Shown: one piece after another, positions 42,209 through 50,009 of the stretch
Layout of the letters: every line of letters begins with the position of its first letter
How positions within the stretch are numbered: the first letter of the stretch is position 1
NCBI GenBank assembly: GCA_021639365.1
Contig: JAJXHK010000003.1
Span: forward strand, 1-64,000
Reading direction: 5' to 3'
Origin: Collinsella aerofaciens
Lineage (GTDB): Bacteria > Actinomycetota > Coriobacteriia > Coriobacteriales > Coriobacteriaceae
DNA length: 64,000 bases
Notes under the pieces: generated by a model
Told to the model about the DNA's origin: nothing
The model's input: the letters and a program-made list of their open reading frames with translations, nothing else
The model's database searches: none
Position numbers and translations under genes: made by a program

Positions 42209-44983
42209 ATGATTCTCAACGGACCGGGGATTAGCTACACCGAGCCCGACATCGGTTCGGAGTTCGTGCCGCCGCTGCCGGAGCATCCGCGCGAGGCCAT
42301 CGTCAAGCTGTGCGAGCACTGCACCAACCGTCTGCTGCATCGCGACGAGCTGTTGGGCTACGAGTACTGGTCGTTTGCCGAGGCCGCAACCGACGAGCAG
42401 GCCGAAGTGCTCTGCAAGATGAAGATGCGCCGTCCCTATACACTGCCCGAGATGGTCAAGCTCACCGGCATGCCCGAAGCCGATATCGAGAAGATGCTCG
42501 ACGACATGAGCTACACGGGTCTGCTTGAGTACAACTGGGAAAACCCCGAGCGCGCCAAGCAGTGGGTACTGCCCATGCTGGTGCCGGGTTCCGCCGAGTT
42601 CCTCAACATGCGCGTGAGCCAGCTCGAGGAGCATCCGGTCTATGCCAAGTTCTTTGAGCAGGCGTCCAAGGGGCCGCTGTCCAAGGCTACGCCGATGGTG
42701 CCGCCCGGAGGCGCCGGTATCGGCATGCACGTCATTCCGGTCGAGAAGGCCATTGACGCCGCAAGCACCTCGGTGCCTATTGAGCATATCGAGCATTGGC
42801 TCGACAAATACGAGGGTAAGTATGCCGCTAGCACCTGCAGCTGCCGTGCGAGCCGTCGCGTGATGGGTGAGGGCTGCGCCGACGACCCGGCCGATTGGTG
42901 CATCGCCGTGGGCGATATGGCCGACTACGTGGTCGAGACCGACCGCGGCCACTACGTGACCCGCGACGAGGTTTACGACATCTTGCGCCAGGCCGAGGAC
43001 AACGGCTTTGTGCACCAGATCACCAACATTGACGGCGAGAACAAGATCTTCGCTATCTGCAACTGCAACGTCAACGTGTGCTACGCCCTGCGCACCTCGC
43101 AGCTGTTCAACACGCCCAACCTGTCGCGCTCGGCCTATGTCGCCAAGGTCGAGAAGGACAAGTGCGTGGCCTGCGGTCGCTGCGTTGAGGTGTGTCCGGC
43201 CGGCGCTGCCAAGCTCGGCCAGAAGCTCTGCAGCAAAAAGGCCGGCGGACAGGTGCCCGAGTATCCGCGCCAGGAGTTGCCCGATGCCACCAAGTGGGAT
43301 CACACCAAGTGGTCGCCCAACTACCGCAACGACAACCGCATCGAGACGCATGAGTCCGGCACCGCTCCCTGCAAGACGGCCTGCCCCGCGCACGTTGCCG
43401 TTCAGGGCTATTTGAAGCTCGCGGCTCAGGGTCGCTATGACGAGGCGCTGGCGCTCATCAAGCGCGAGAACCCGCTGCCCGCTATCTGCGGCCGCGTGTG
43501 CAACCGCCGCTGCGAGGACGCCTGCACCCGCGGCCGTGTGGACGCCGCCGTGGCTATCGACGAAGTCAAGAAGTTTATCGCCCAGCGCGATCTGGACGCA
43601 GCGACCCGCTATGTCCCGCCCGTGGTGACTCCGACGCGTGCCGGCGGCTTCGATCAGAAGATCGCTATCATCGGTGCCGGTCCGGCCGGCCTGTCTTGTG
43701 CCTTCTATCTGGCCGAGAAGGGCTACAAGCCCGTCGTGTTCGAGAAAAACGAGCGTCCGGGCGGCATGCTCACCTACGGCATTCCCAGCTTTAAGCTGCA
43801 GAAGGATGTTATCGAGGCCGAGGTTGAGGTCATTCGCCTGATGGGCGCCGAGTTCCGCTATGGCGTGGAGGTCGGTCGCGACGTGACGCTCGACGAGCTG
43901 CGCGCGCAGGGCTTTAAGGCCTTCTACGTTGCCATTGGCTGCCAGGGCGGCCGCCTTGCCGGTATTCCGGGCGAGGATGCCGAGGATGTGACCGTGGCCG
44001 TCGACTTCTTGCGCGAGGTCAACAGCGGCAAGATTGACGCGCTGCCCGGCCGCACCATCGTGGTGGGCGGCGGCAACGTGGCCATCGACGTGGCCCGCAA
44101 CGCCTGCCGCCTGGGCTCCGAGCACGTTGAGATGTTCTGCCTGGAGAGTGAGGCCCAGATGCCCGCCAGCGAGGAGGAGCGTCGCGAGGCCATCGAGGAC
44201 GGCGCGCACATCAGCTGCGGTTGGGGCCCCAAGGAGGTTCACCTGGACGAGGCCGGTCATGTGCGCGGTATCACCTTCAAGCGCTGCACGCGTGTCTTTG
44301 ACGACGAGGGCCGTTTTGCGCCCGAGTACGACGAGAACGACCTGCGTCGTGTCGACGCCGACCGCGTGGTCATGTCGATCGGTCAGTCCATCGTGTGGGG
44401 CGACCTGCTGGCTGGCTCCAAGGTGGAGCTTGGCCGCGGTCAGGGCGCCCTTGCCGATCCTCAGACCTACCAGACCGCCGAGCCAGACATCTTTGTGGGC
44501 GGCGACGTCTACACCGGTCCGAGTTTTGCCATCGATGCCATCGCCGCCGGCCACGAGGCCGCCGTGTCCATCCATCGCTATGTGCAGCCGGGGTCCACGC
44601 TCACCATCGGCCGCAACCAGCGCCGCTACACCGCGCTCGACCGCGACGATGTCGTGATCGAGAGCTACGACAACGCGAGCCGTGAGGTTGCCCACGTGGA
44701 CCGCGAGCGCGAGAAGGCCGCGCCGTTTAGCGAGTACGTCGAGACCTTTACCGAAGAGCAGGTGCGCGCCGAGACCGCCCGTTGCCTGGGTTGCGGTGCC
44801 TCGATCGTCGACCCCAACAAGTGCATCGGCTGCGGCCTGTGCACCACCAAGTGCGCGTTCGACGCCATCCATCTGGATCGCGACCGCCCCGAGTGCTCAA
44901 CGATGGTCAAATACGAGCAAAAGCTCCCGAGCCTGGGTAAGTACGCCCTCAAGCGTGCCATCAAGATCAAATTCGGTCATTAG
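42209..44983 (+). CDS. Multi-cluster iron-sulfur FAD oxidoreductase (GltD/NfnB-like)
   Basis: A 924-residue soluble flavoprotein. Residues 1-300 contain a helical/winged segment and a cysteine domain (STCSCRASRRVMGEGC, AICNCNVNVCYAL). A ferredoxin motif follows with C319, C322, C325 and C329. From residue 388 (CKTACPAHVAVQGY...AICGRVCNRRCEDACTRG) it reads as a GltD/NfnB-type domain: FAD motif GAGPAG at 489-494 and NADPH motif GGGNVA at 620-625. The C-terminus adds two more Cys groups (C859, C862 and C872, C875, C878, C882). It probably passes electrons between NAD(P)H and a low-potential acceptor. The start follows GAAGGGA. Divergent TetR control suggests it is induced by a compound. Partner and substrate are unknown. 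Confidence 0.88.
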   Translation: MILNGPGISYTEPDIGSEFVPPLPEHPREAIVKLCEHCTNRLLHRDELLGYEYWSFAEAATDEQAEVLCKMKMRRPYTLPEMVKLTGMPEADIEKMLDDMSYTGLLEYNWENPERAKQWVLPMLVPGSAEFLNMRVSQLEEHPVYAKFFEQASKGPLSKATPMVPPGGAGIGMHVIPVEKAIDAASTSVPIEHIEHWLDKYEGKYAASTCSCRASRRVMGEGCADDPADWCIAVGDMADYVVETDRGHYVTRDEVYDILRQAEDNGFVHQITNIDGENKIFAICNCNVNVCYALRTSQLFNTPNLSRSAYVAKVEKDKCVACGRCVEVCPAGAAKLGQKLCSKKAGGQVPEYPRQELPDATKWDHTKWSPNYRNDNRIETHESGTAPCKTACPAHVAVQGYLKLAAQGRYDEALALIKRENPLPAICGRVCNRRCEDACTRGRVDAAVAIDEVKKFIAQRDLDAATRYVPPVVTPTRAGGFDQKIAIIGAGPAGLSCAFYLAEKGYKPVVFEKNERPGGMLTYGIPSFKLQKDVIEAEVEVIRLMGAEFRYGVEVGRDVTLDELRAQGFKAFYVAIGCQGGRLAGIPGEDAEDVTVAVDFLREVNSGKIDALPGRTIVVGGGNVAIDVARNACRLGSEHVEMFCLESEAQMPASEEERREAIEDGAHISCGWGPKEVHLDEAGHVRGITFKRCTRVFDDEGRFAPEYDENDLRRVDADRVVMSIGQSIVWGDLLAGSKVELGRGQGALADPQTYQTAEPDIFVGGDVYTGPSFAIDAIAAGHEAAVSIHRYVQPGSTLTIGRNQRRYTALDRDDVVIESYDNASREVAHVDREREKAAPFSEYVETFTEEQVRAETARCLGCGASIVDPNKCIGCGLCTTKCAFDAIHLDRDRPECSTMVKYEQKLPSLGKYALKRAIKIKFGH

Positions 44984-45008
44984 GTTCCGCCGTTCTAACG
45001 AACGGCGG
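44984..45008. repeat. CCGCCGTTC/GAACGGCGG hairpin abutting the flavoprotein stop
   Basis: The stop TAG (44981-44983) runs directly into GTTCCGCCGTTC, loop TAAC, GAACGGCGG, exactly as after hypD. Confidence 0.8.
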
Positions 45009-45015
45009 CACTGCC

Positions 45016-45134
45016 GACGCTGCGCGGCGCCCAGGCACCCCATCTTGCCCCTCAACTTCGGCGCCGCGGGCAAAAGCCCAGCGGACGCCTTGTTTCGGGG
45101 CAACCTGGGGCACCTGGATCGCCGCTCGCTGACG
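45016..45134. repeat. Long stem-loop repeat, copy 5 (divergent core)
   Basis: Flanks GACGCTGC and TCGCTGACG. GCGGCGCCCAGG pairs with CCTGGATCGCCGC, then CCCCATCTTGCCCC with GGGGCAACCTGGGG. The inner stem GGGC-AAAA-GCCC replaces the GACCAGAAGGTC core. It lies between the flavoprotein gene and hypA. Confidence 0.7.
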
Positions 45135-45176
45135 TTTGGCTGACATCGCATCAACCATTGTTGAAAGGTATTCGCC

Positions 45177-45605
45177 TTGCATGAATTAGGGATTGTGTAT
45201 CACATTATTCGCGATGTCGAGAATGTGGCGCGCGTCAATGGCGTGCGTCGCGTTTCGAGCGTGACGTTGCTGCTGGGCGAGGTCTCGGGCGTCGTTCCCG
45301 ACTTGCTGCTCGACGCTTGGCGCTGGGCAGCAGATAAAAAGCCTATCACCGAGGGCTCGGAGCTTATCGTGGAGCCCGTTGAGGCCGTGACACATTGCGA
45401 GGCGTGCGGCCGCAACTACGCGACGGTCGAGCACGGCAAGACCTGCCCTTATTGCGGCAGCGACGAGACATACCTGCTGCAGGGCCAGGAGGTCGTGATC
45501 AAGCAGATCGAGACCCCCGACGAGGACCCGGCAGACGCTGCCCCCGACGGCCTCTCCGACACCCCCGACGCCGTCGACGCCGCCAACCCTCTCCACATCG
45601 TCTAG
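45177..45605 (+). CDS. hypA: Hydrogenase nickel incorporation protein HypA
   Basis: A 142-residue nickel metallochaperone. It must begin with TTG at 45177 to give MHELG, since His2 is the essential nickel ligand of the family; the ATG at 45181 is out of frame and stops at once. The zinc site is formed by CEACGRNY (about residues 73-76) and CPYCGS (about 90-93). The family-typical GEVSGVVPDLLLDAWRWA is present. The C-terminal 30 residues are an acidic, Pro/Ala-rich extension. AAAGG lies upstream. It is separated from the other hyp genes by about 30 kb, and no hypB is adjacent. Confidence 0.95.
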   Translation: MHELGIVYHIIRDVENVARVNGVRRVSSVTLLLGEVSGVVPDLLLDAWRWAADKKPITEGSELIVEPVEAVTHCEACGRNYATVEHGKTCPYCGSDETYLLQGQEVVIKQIETPDEDPADAAPDGLSDTPDAVDAANPLHIV

Positions 45606-45610
45606 CCCCT

Positions 45611-45664
45611 AGTCGTTGGGGACGTTCTTGTTTGACTAGTCATGCAAGAACGTCCCCAATGACT
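45611..45664. repeat. Palindrome centred on GACTAGTC, copy after hypA
   Basis: AGTCGTTGGGGACGTTCTTG and CAAGAACGTCCCCAATGACT pair with one mismatch around TTTGACTAGTCATG. The gap 45606-45981 holds this and the AT-rich leader of the PTS operon, with no gene. Confidence 0.82.
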
Positions 45665-45981
45665 ATTCTGTCAGAGCATAACTAACGAAATAAGTCAAGT
45701 CATGTCTGTTTAAACAAAGTATCGAAGAGTCAAGCAGATTCTTGTCCGCTATAAACCGGTATTAATGAACGCTGCACTTGTACCTGTTCTCTAAGAGGGT
45801 CAAAATAATTATGCTTAGTGAGGAATAGCTGAAAACCAGCGATGTAACCAACTTGTAACAAAAGCAGGACGTTTAAACAAATAATCCAACCATTCACATT
45901 TTTTCCTATAATTTTCCCGCGCTTGCGGCTATACTCTGTTTTGTCGTGTAGGAAATACGTAGACAAAAAGGAGGTTATGTG

Positions 45982-46971
45982 ATGGTAAGTATTGTTCTTG
46001 CTAGCCATGGTGACTTGGCGGCTGGAATCAAGCAGACGGGCTCGATGGTCTTTGGCGATCAGCCGTCTGTAGCCGTGGTCTCGCTCGAGCCGAGCATGGG
46101 CCCCGACGACTTCCGTGCCAAGGTCGAGGAAGCAGTCGCTTCCTTCGAGGACCAGGAGCAGGTGCTCTTCCTCGTTGATCTGTGGGGCGGTACGCCGTTC
46201 AACCAGATCAACGGGCTCATCGAGGGCCACGATTCCTGGGCTATCGTCACCGGTGTCAACCTGCCTATGCTCATCGAGGCATATTCGCAGCGCTTTGACG
46301 CAAAGAACACTGCACATGCGATCGCAAAACATCTCGTGACTGAGGCTAAGGCTGGCGTGCGCGTCAAGCCCGAGTCTCTGGAGCCCGAGGAGAAGAAGCC
46401 GGCTGCGGCCGCCGCTGCTCCTGCAGGCGCCATCCCTCCGGGAACGGTCATCGGCGACGGGCACATCAAGATCGCCCACGTCCGTATCGACACCCGTCTG
46501 CTTCATGGTCAGGTGGCCACCACGTGGACCAAGCAGATCAACCCCAACCGCATCATCGTGGTTTCCGACGGCGTTGCTCACGACGAGCTCCGCAAGACCA
46601 TGATCGAGCAGGCTGCCCCTCCGGGAGTCCATGCCAACGTCGTGCCCATCAAGAAGATGGCCGAGGTCGTCAAGGACACGCGCTTTGGTGACACCAAGGC
46701 CATGCTGCTCTTCGAGAACCCGCAGGATCTGCTCAAGGCCATCGAGGCCGGCGTCGACATCAAGGAAGCCAACATCGGTTCCATGGCTCACTCCAAGGGC
46801 AAGGTCGTCGTCACCAACGCCGTCGCTATGGGCGATGACGACGTTAAGACTCTCGAGGCCCTCAAGGCCAAGGGCGTCAAGTTCGAGGTCCGCAAGGTTC
46901 CTTCGGATTCCTCCGAGGATCTCGACGCCATGTTGAAGAAAGCTAAGGCCGAACTGGCCGCTCAAGCATAG
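45982..46971 (+). CDS. manX: Mannose-family PTS EIIAB
   Basis: A 329-residue fused PTS protein. The EIIA domain (1-about 130) has the phosphorylated H9 in LASHGDLAAG and VDLWGGTPFN. An Ala/Pro linker (about 132-155) joins it to the EIIB domain with H175 in RIDTRLLHGQV. It carries phosphate from HPr to the sugar during uptake through EIIC/EIID. The ATG at 45982 is seven bases after AAGGAGG; a GTG directly before it and an out-of-frame ATG at 45977 are not used. It begins the manX-manY-manZ-DUF956 run. Exact sugar specificity cannot be read. Confidence 0.95.
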   Translation: MVSIVLASHGDLAAGIKQTGSMVFGDQPSVAVVSLEPSMGPDDFRAKVEEAVASFEDQEQVLFLVDLWGGTPFNQINGLIEGHDSWAIVTGVNLPMLIEAYSQRFDAKNTAHAIAKHLVTEAKAGVRVKPESLEPEEKKPAAAAAAPAGAIPPGTVIGDGHIKIAHVRIDTRLLHGQVATTWTKQINPNRIIVVSDGVAHDELRKTMIEQAAPPGVHANVVPIKKMAEVVKDTRFGDTKAMLLFENPQDLLKAIEAGVDIKEANIGSMAHSKGKVVVTNAVAMGDDDVKTLEALKAKGVKFEVRKVPSDSSEDLDAMLKKAKAELAAQA

Positions 46972-46989
46972 TAAAGGAGGGTCCGATAC

Positions 46990-47808
46990 ATGTCTGCAAT
47001 CACTATTCTGCTTGTTGCGATTGTCGCGTTGCTTGCCGGTATGGAAGGCATTCTGGATGAGTTCCAGTTCCATCAGCCGCTCGTGGCATGCACGCTTATC
47101 GGTCTCGTAACCGGTCACCTTCAGGAGGGCATCCTCCTGGGCGGTTCGCTCCAGATGATGGCCCTTGGCTGGGCTAACGTCGGCGCCGCCGTCGCGCCTG
47201 ACGCCGCCCTGGCCTCGGTCGCTTCTTCGATCATCATGGTGCTCGCCCTCAACGGTGGCGCCACCGATTCGGCCAAGGCCGTTACCGCCGCCATCGCCGT
47301 CGCCGTCCCGCTGTCGGTCGCTGGTCTGTTCCTGACCATGATTTGCCGTACCCTGGCTACCGCTATCGCTCACGCCATGGACGGTTGCGCCGAGAAGGGC
47401 GACTTCGCCGGCATCGAGCGCTGGCAGTACGCTGCCATCCTCATGCAGGGCCTTCGTATCGCCATCCCGGCAGTGCTTCTGTGCATCATCCCGGCCGAGG
47501 CTGTTACCAACGCGCTTAACGCTATGCCCGACTGGCTGTCCGGCGGCATGGCTGTCGGCGGCGGCATGGTCGCTTCCGTCGGTTACGCCATGGTCATCAA
47601 CATGATGGCCACCAAGGAGACCTGGCCGTTCTTCATCCTCGGCTTTGTCCTTGCTGCCATCCCTCAGCTCACGCTGATCGCCCTTGGCCTCATCGGCATC
47701 TCCCTTGCCCTCATCTACCTTGGCCTTAAGGATCTGGCCAAGCAGGGTGGCGGCATGGGCGGTGGCTCCGGCGACCCGCTCGGCGACATTCTGAACGATT
47801 ACGAGTAG
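46990..47808 (+). CDS. manY: Mannose-family PTS EIIC
   Basis: A 272-residue membrane component forming part of the sugar channel. It has the family start ITILLVAIVALLAGMEGILDEFQFHQPLVACTLIGLVTG, then LGGSLQMMALGWANVGAAVAPD, and about seven to nine hydrophobic segments. It ends with a Gly-rich tail (GGGMGGGSGDPLGDI). It lies 18 bases after manX with AAAGGAGG in the gap. Confidence 0.95.
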   Translation: MSAITILLVAIVALLAGMEGILDEFQFHQPLVACTLIGLVTGHLQEGILLGGSLQMMALGWANVGAAVAPDAALASVASSIIMVLALNGGATDSAKAVTAAIAVAVPLSVAGLFLTMICRTLATAIAHAMDGCAEKGDFAGIERWQYAAILMQGLRIAIPAVLLCIIPAEAVTNALNAMPDWLSGGMAVGGGMVASVGYAMVINMMATKETWPFFILGFVLAAIPQLTLIALGLIGISLALIYLGLKDLAKQGGGMGGGSGDPLGDILNDYE

Positions 47809-47824
47809 GAGGGGAGTGATACAT

Positions 47825-48745
47825 ATGGCAGAGAACAAGATTCAGCTCACCAAGGCTGACCGCAAGAAGGTTTGCTTCCGTCATCAGTTCCTTCAGGGCT
47901 CGTGGAACTACGAGCGTATGCAGAACGGCGGCTGGTGCTTCGCAATGATCCCTGCGATCAAGAAGCTCTACACCAGCAAGGATGACCAGATTGCCGCTCT
48001 TAAGCGCCACCTGGAGTTCTATAACACCCACCCTTATGTTTCCGCCCCCGTCATTGGCGTTACCCTCGCTCTCGAGGAGGAGCGCGCCAACGGTGCTCCG
48101 ATTGACGACGTCGCCATTCAGGGCGTCAAGGTCGGTATGATGGGCCCGCTCGCCGGCGTCGGCGACCCCGCCTTCTGGTTCACCCTTCGCCCGATTCTGG
48201 GCGCTCTGGGCGCTTCCCTGGCCCTGTCCGGCAGCATCGCCGGTCCGCTGCTGTTCTTCTTCGCGTGGAACATCATCCGTTACGCCTTCCTGTGGTACAC
48301 GCAGGAGTTTGGCTACAAGGTCGGCTCCTCCATCGCCAAGGACCTCTCCGGCGGTCTGATGGGCAAGGTCACCGAGGGCGCTTCCATCCTGGGTATGTTC
48401 ATCATCGGCGCCCTGGTCGAGCGCTGGGTGTCCATCTCCTTCACCCCGGTCGTCTCCAAGGTCACGCAGTCTGCCGGCGCCTTTATCGACTGGGCTAATC
48501 TGCCCTCCGGTTCTGAGGGTGTCAAGGAAGCACTGACGATGTATAACTCCATCGGTGCTAACGCCCTTGATCAGGTGAAGGTCACCACGCTTCAGGCTAA
48601 CCTCGATCAGCTCATCCCCGGCCTTGCCGCCGTGTGCCTGACCCTGCTGGTCTGCAAGCTCCTCAAGAAGAAGGTCAGCCCGATCGTCATCATCCTGGCT
48701 CTCTTCGCCATCGGCATCATCGGTCGCGTCTGCGGCTTCATGTAA
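47825..48745 (+). CDS. manZ: Mannose-family PTS EIID
   Basis: A 306-residue EIID, unique to the mannose PTS family, paired with EIIC in the membrane. Clear motifs are FRHQFLQGSWNYERMQNGGWCFAMIPAIKKLY, VKVGMMGPLAGVGDPAFWFTLRPILGALGASLA and TEGASILGMFIIGALVERWV. One transmembrane helix closes the C-terminus. The ATG at 47825 is chosen over a GTG at 47816 because of spacing from GGAGGGG. Confidence 0.95.
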   Translation: MAENKIQLTKADRKKVCFRHQFLQGSWNYERMQNGGWCFAMIPAIKKLYTSKDDQIAALKRHLEFYNTHPYVSAPVIGVTLALEEERANGAPIDDVAIQGVKVGMMGPLAGVGDPAFWFTLRPILGALGASLALSGSIAGPLLFFFAWNIIRYAFLWYTQEFGYKVGSSIAKDLSGGLMGKVTEGASILGMFIIGALVERWVSISFTPVVSKVTQSAGAFIDWANLPSGSEGVKEALTMYNSIGANALDQVKVTTLQANLDQLIPGLAAVCLTLLVCKLLKKKVSPIVIILALFAIGIIGRVCGFM

Positions 48746-48801
48746 GCACGTTTCGGCTTAAGACCGAGAATTGCTAGGCAAGGGCTTTTGAGCCATTGAA
48801 A

Positions 48802-48848
48802 CGGACCGCACCCGGTGGGTACACTGGATGCGGTCCGATTGTTTTATT
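48802..48848 (+). terminator. Hairpin between manZ and the DUF956 gene
   Basis: CGGACCGCA and TGCGGTCCG with an 18-base loop, then ATTGTTTTATTT. It probably trims expression of the DUF956 gene rather than fully ending the operon. Confidence 0.65.
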
Positions 48849-48865
48849 TGGAGGGCGAGGCGCGC

Positions 48866-49264
48866 ATGGCGCAATCTCAGAACAGCACGGTCGATCTGGC
48901 AACGCCGGCAACCTGCCTGATGGGGCTTACCAGTCACGGTAACGTAATGGTGGGCAATAAGGCGTTTGAGTACTATAACGAGCGCAATCCCGAGGATTAT
49001 ATTCAAATCCCGTGGGATGAGGTCGACTATATTGCCGCTGAGGTTTTGCGCGGCACCAAGAAGATTACGCGTTTTGCCATCTTCACCAAGGACAATGGTC
49101 ACTTTACGTTTTCGACGCGCGACGACAAAGAGACGCTTCGTGCGGTCCGCAAGTACGTTGACGAGGATAAGCTCGTGCGTTCGCCTGACTTTATCGATGT
49201 GACGGCCAAGGGCGCCAAGAGCATCCCCTCCGTTATCAAAAACCTTTTCCACAAAGGCAACTAG
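48866..49264 (+). CDS. DUF956 protein (ManO-like)
   Basis: A 132-residue protein of the DUF956 family, nearly always next to mannose PTS genes in Firmicutes and relatives (ManO). Family stretches are DLATPATCLMGLTSHGNVMVGNKAFEYYNERNPEDYIQIPWDEVDYI and FTFSTRDDKETLRAVRKYV. Its fold is thought to be PH-like and its role is probably regulatory, but not established. The start follows GGAGGGCGAGG. Its TAG stop flows into a repeat. Confidence 0.92.
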   Translation: MAQSQNSTVDLATPATCLMGLTSHGNVMVGNKAFEYYNERNPEDYIQIPWDEVDYIAAEVLRGTKKITRFAIFTKDNGHFTFSTRDDKETLRAVRKYVDEDKLVRSPDFIDVTAKGAKSIPSVIKNLFHKGN

Positions 49265-49328
49265 TCGTTGGGTAGTCGTCTGCGACGCTCTTAAACGACC
49301 AGTCATTAAAGAACGCCGCAGACGACTA
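49264..49328. repeat. Diverged GACTAGTC-family palindrome after the DUF956 gene
   Basis: GTCGTTGGGTAGTCGTCTGC and GCCGCAGACGACTA. TAGTCGTCTGCG (49273-49284) pairs exactly with CGCAGACGACTA (49317-49328). The centre is GACCAGTC instead of GACTAGTC. Confidence 0.7.
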
Positions 49329-49389
49329 TCTCGAAGAGCGGCTATGCGCTGCATGGTAGTGGCACAAATCTGCTACACTAATACAACAT

Positions 49390-49465
49390 GCCTCCGTAGC
49401 TCAGGGGATAGAGCACCGCTCTCCTAAAGCGGGTGTCGACGGTTCGAATCCGCCCGGGGGCACCA
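49390..49465 (+). tRNA. tRNA-Arg (anticodon CCT)
   Basis: A full cloverleaf of 76 bases with encoded CCA: acceptor GCCTCCG/CGGGGGC, D arm GCTC/GAGC, anticodon stem CCGCT/AGCGG with loop CTCCTAA (anticodon CCT at 49423-49425), variable GTGTC, T loop TTCGAAT. The T stem has one A-C mismatch. It reads AGG codons, which are rare in the neighbouring genes but used by the adjacent insertion sequence. Its 3' end is repeated twice downstream. Confidence 0.93.
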
Positions 49466-49768
49466 GAGGAATATCGAGTCCGGTACCGCTACGGTGCCGG
49501 GCTCTTTTGGTCTAAGGGCAGGATTCGAGCCGTCGACACCCGCGTCACCAATTTCCCCGCGGGGGGAGTTTTCGAATCCGCCCGGGGGCACCAGAGATTT
49601 GCCGAGCCCGGTACCACCACGGTGCCGGGCTCTTCTGGTCTAAAGGCCGGATTCGGGCCGTCGACACCCGCGTCACTCATTTCCCCACGGGGGGGATTTT
49701 CGAATCCGCCCGGGGGCACCAGAGGAATATCGAGCCCGGTACCGCTACGGTGCCGGGCTCTTCTGGTT
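49443..49768. repeat. 128-bp tandem repeat of the tRNA-Arg 3' end with terminators
   Basis: The 26 bases from TTCGAATCCGCC to CACCAGAG occur at 49443-49468, 49571-49596 and 49699-49724, exactly 128 apart. Each is followed by a terminator-like hairpin (GAGCCCGGTACC, loop, GGTGCCGGGCTC, then TTCTGG or TTTTGG). The first two units also hold an inverted fragment of the tRNA anticodon/T-arm region near 49521-49543 and 49649-49671. The pattern suggests duplicated attachment-site ends or slippage. The gap 49466-50009 has no gene of its own. Confidence 0.85.
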
Positions 49769-49808
49769 TAAAGGTATGCCGTGGTTTTCGCTACTTCAGA
49801 TGAAGAAA

Positions 49809-49839
49809 GCGCCCGTTTGCAGGGGGAGCAAACGGGCGC
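49809..49839 (-). terminator. Terminator separated from pknB by the insertion sequence
   Basis: GCGCCCGTTTGC and GCAAACGGGCGC; on the minus strand TTTCTTC follows. It faces the pknB reading direction, and the insertion sequence now lies between it and the gene. Confidence 0.7.
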
Positions 49840-49880
49840 AATTGAGCGAATGTATTTGCGTCAGCAGCCGCTGTGGGCAA

Positions 49881-49891
49881 CGTCTTGATGA
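49881..49891. repeat. Left 11-bp flanking direct repeat of the insertion
   Basis: CGTCTTGATGA, repeated at 51361-51371 on the other side. It is the likely target-site duplication, slightly longer than the 8-9 bp usual for IS256. Confidence 0.7.
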
Positions 49892-49928
49892 TCGCGTCGG
49901 AAATGTTGGTGTAAGCGCGCCGACGGCT

Positions 49929-50009
49929 GACCGCCAAACGCAAGCGGCCCCTGTCCTAGAATCTGGAATTGCTACATAACACAGGTTCTGGGAAAGGACA
50001 GGGACCGCT
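49929..50009 (+). promoter_or_regulatory. Foldback hairpin over the transposase start
   Basis: GCGGCCCCTGTCC pairs with GGACAGGGACCGC (12 of 13) directly before the ATG. Read-through transcripts entering from outside would bury the ribosome site, as in other insertion sequences. This is inference from structure. Confidence 0.45.

Noticed and set aside
42095..44872. A 925-codon open frame on the minus strand opposite the flavoprotein gene
   Set aside because: It is a mirror of a high-GC coding gene; the translation is low-complexity (Val/Ala/Gly/His/Leu) without domains, and the plus-strand protein has clear motifs.
45840..45960. Sigma-54 promoter for the mannose PTS operon
   Set aside because: No GG-N10-GC pair of the -24/-12 type was found; only A/T-rich -10-like words such as TATACT without a good -35.
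49776..49979. A 67-codon open frame between the tRNA repeats and the transposase
   Set aside because: It crosses the terminator and the left end of the insertion sequence, so it is a chance frame.
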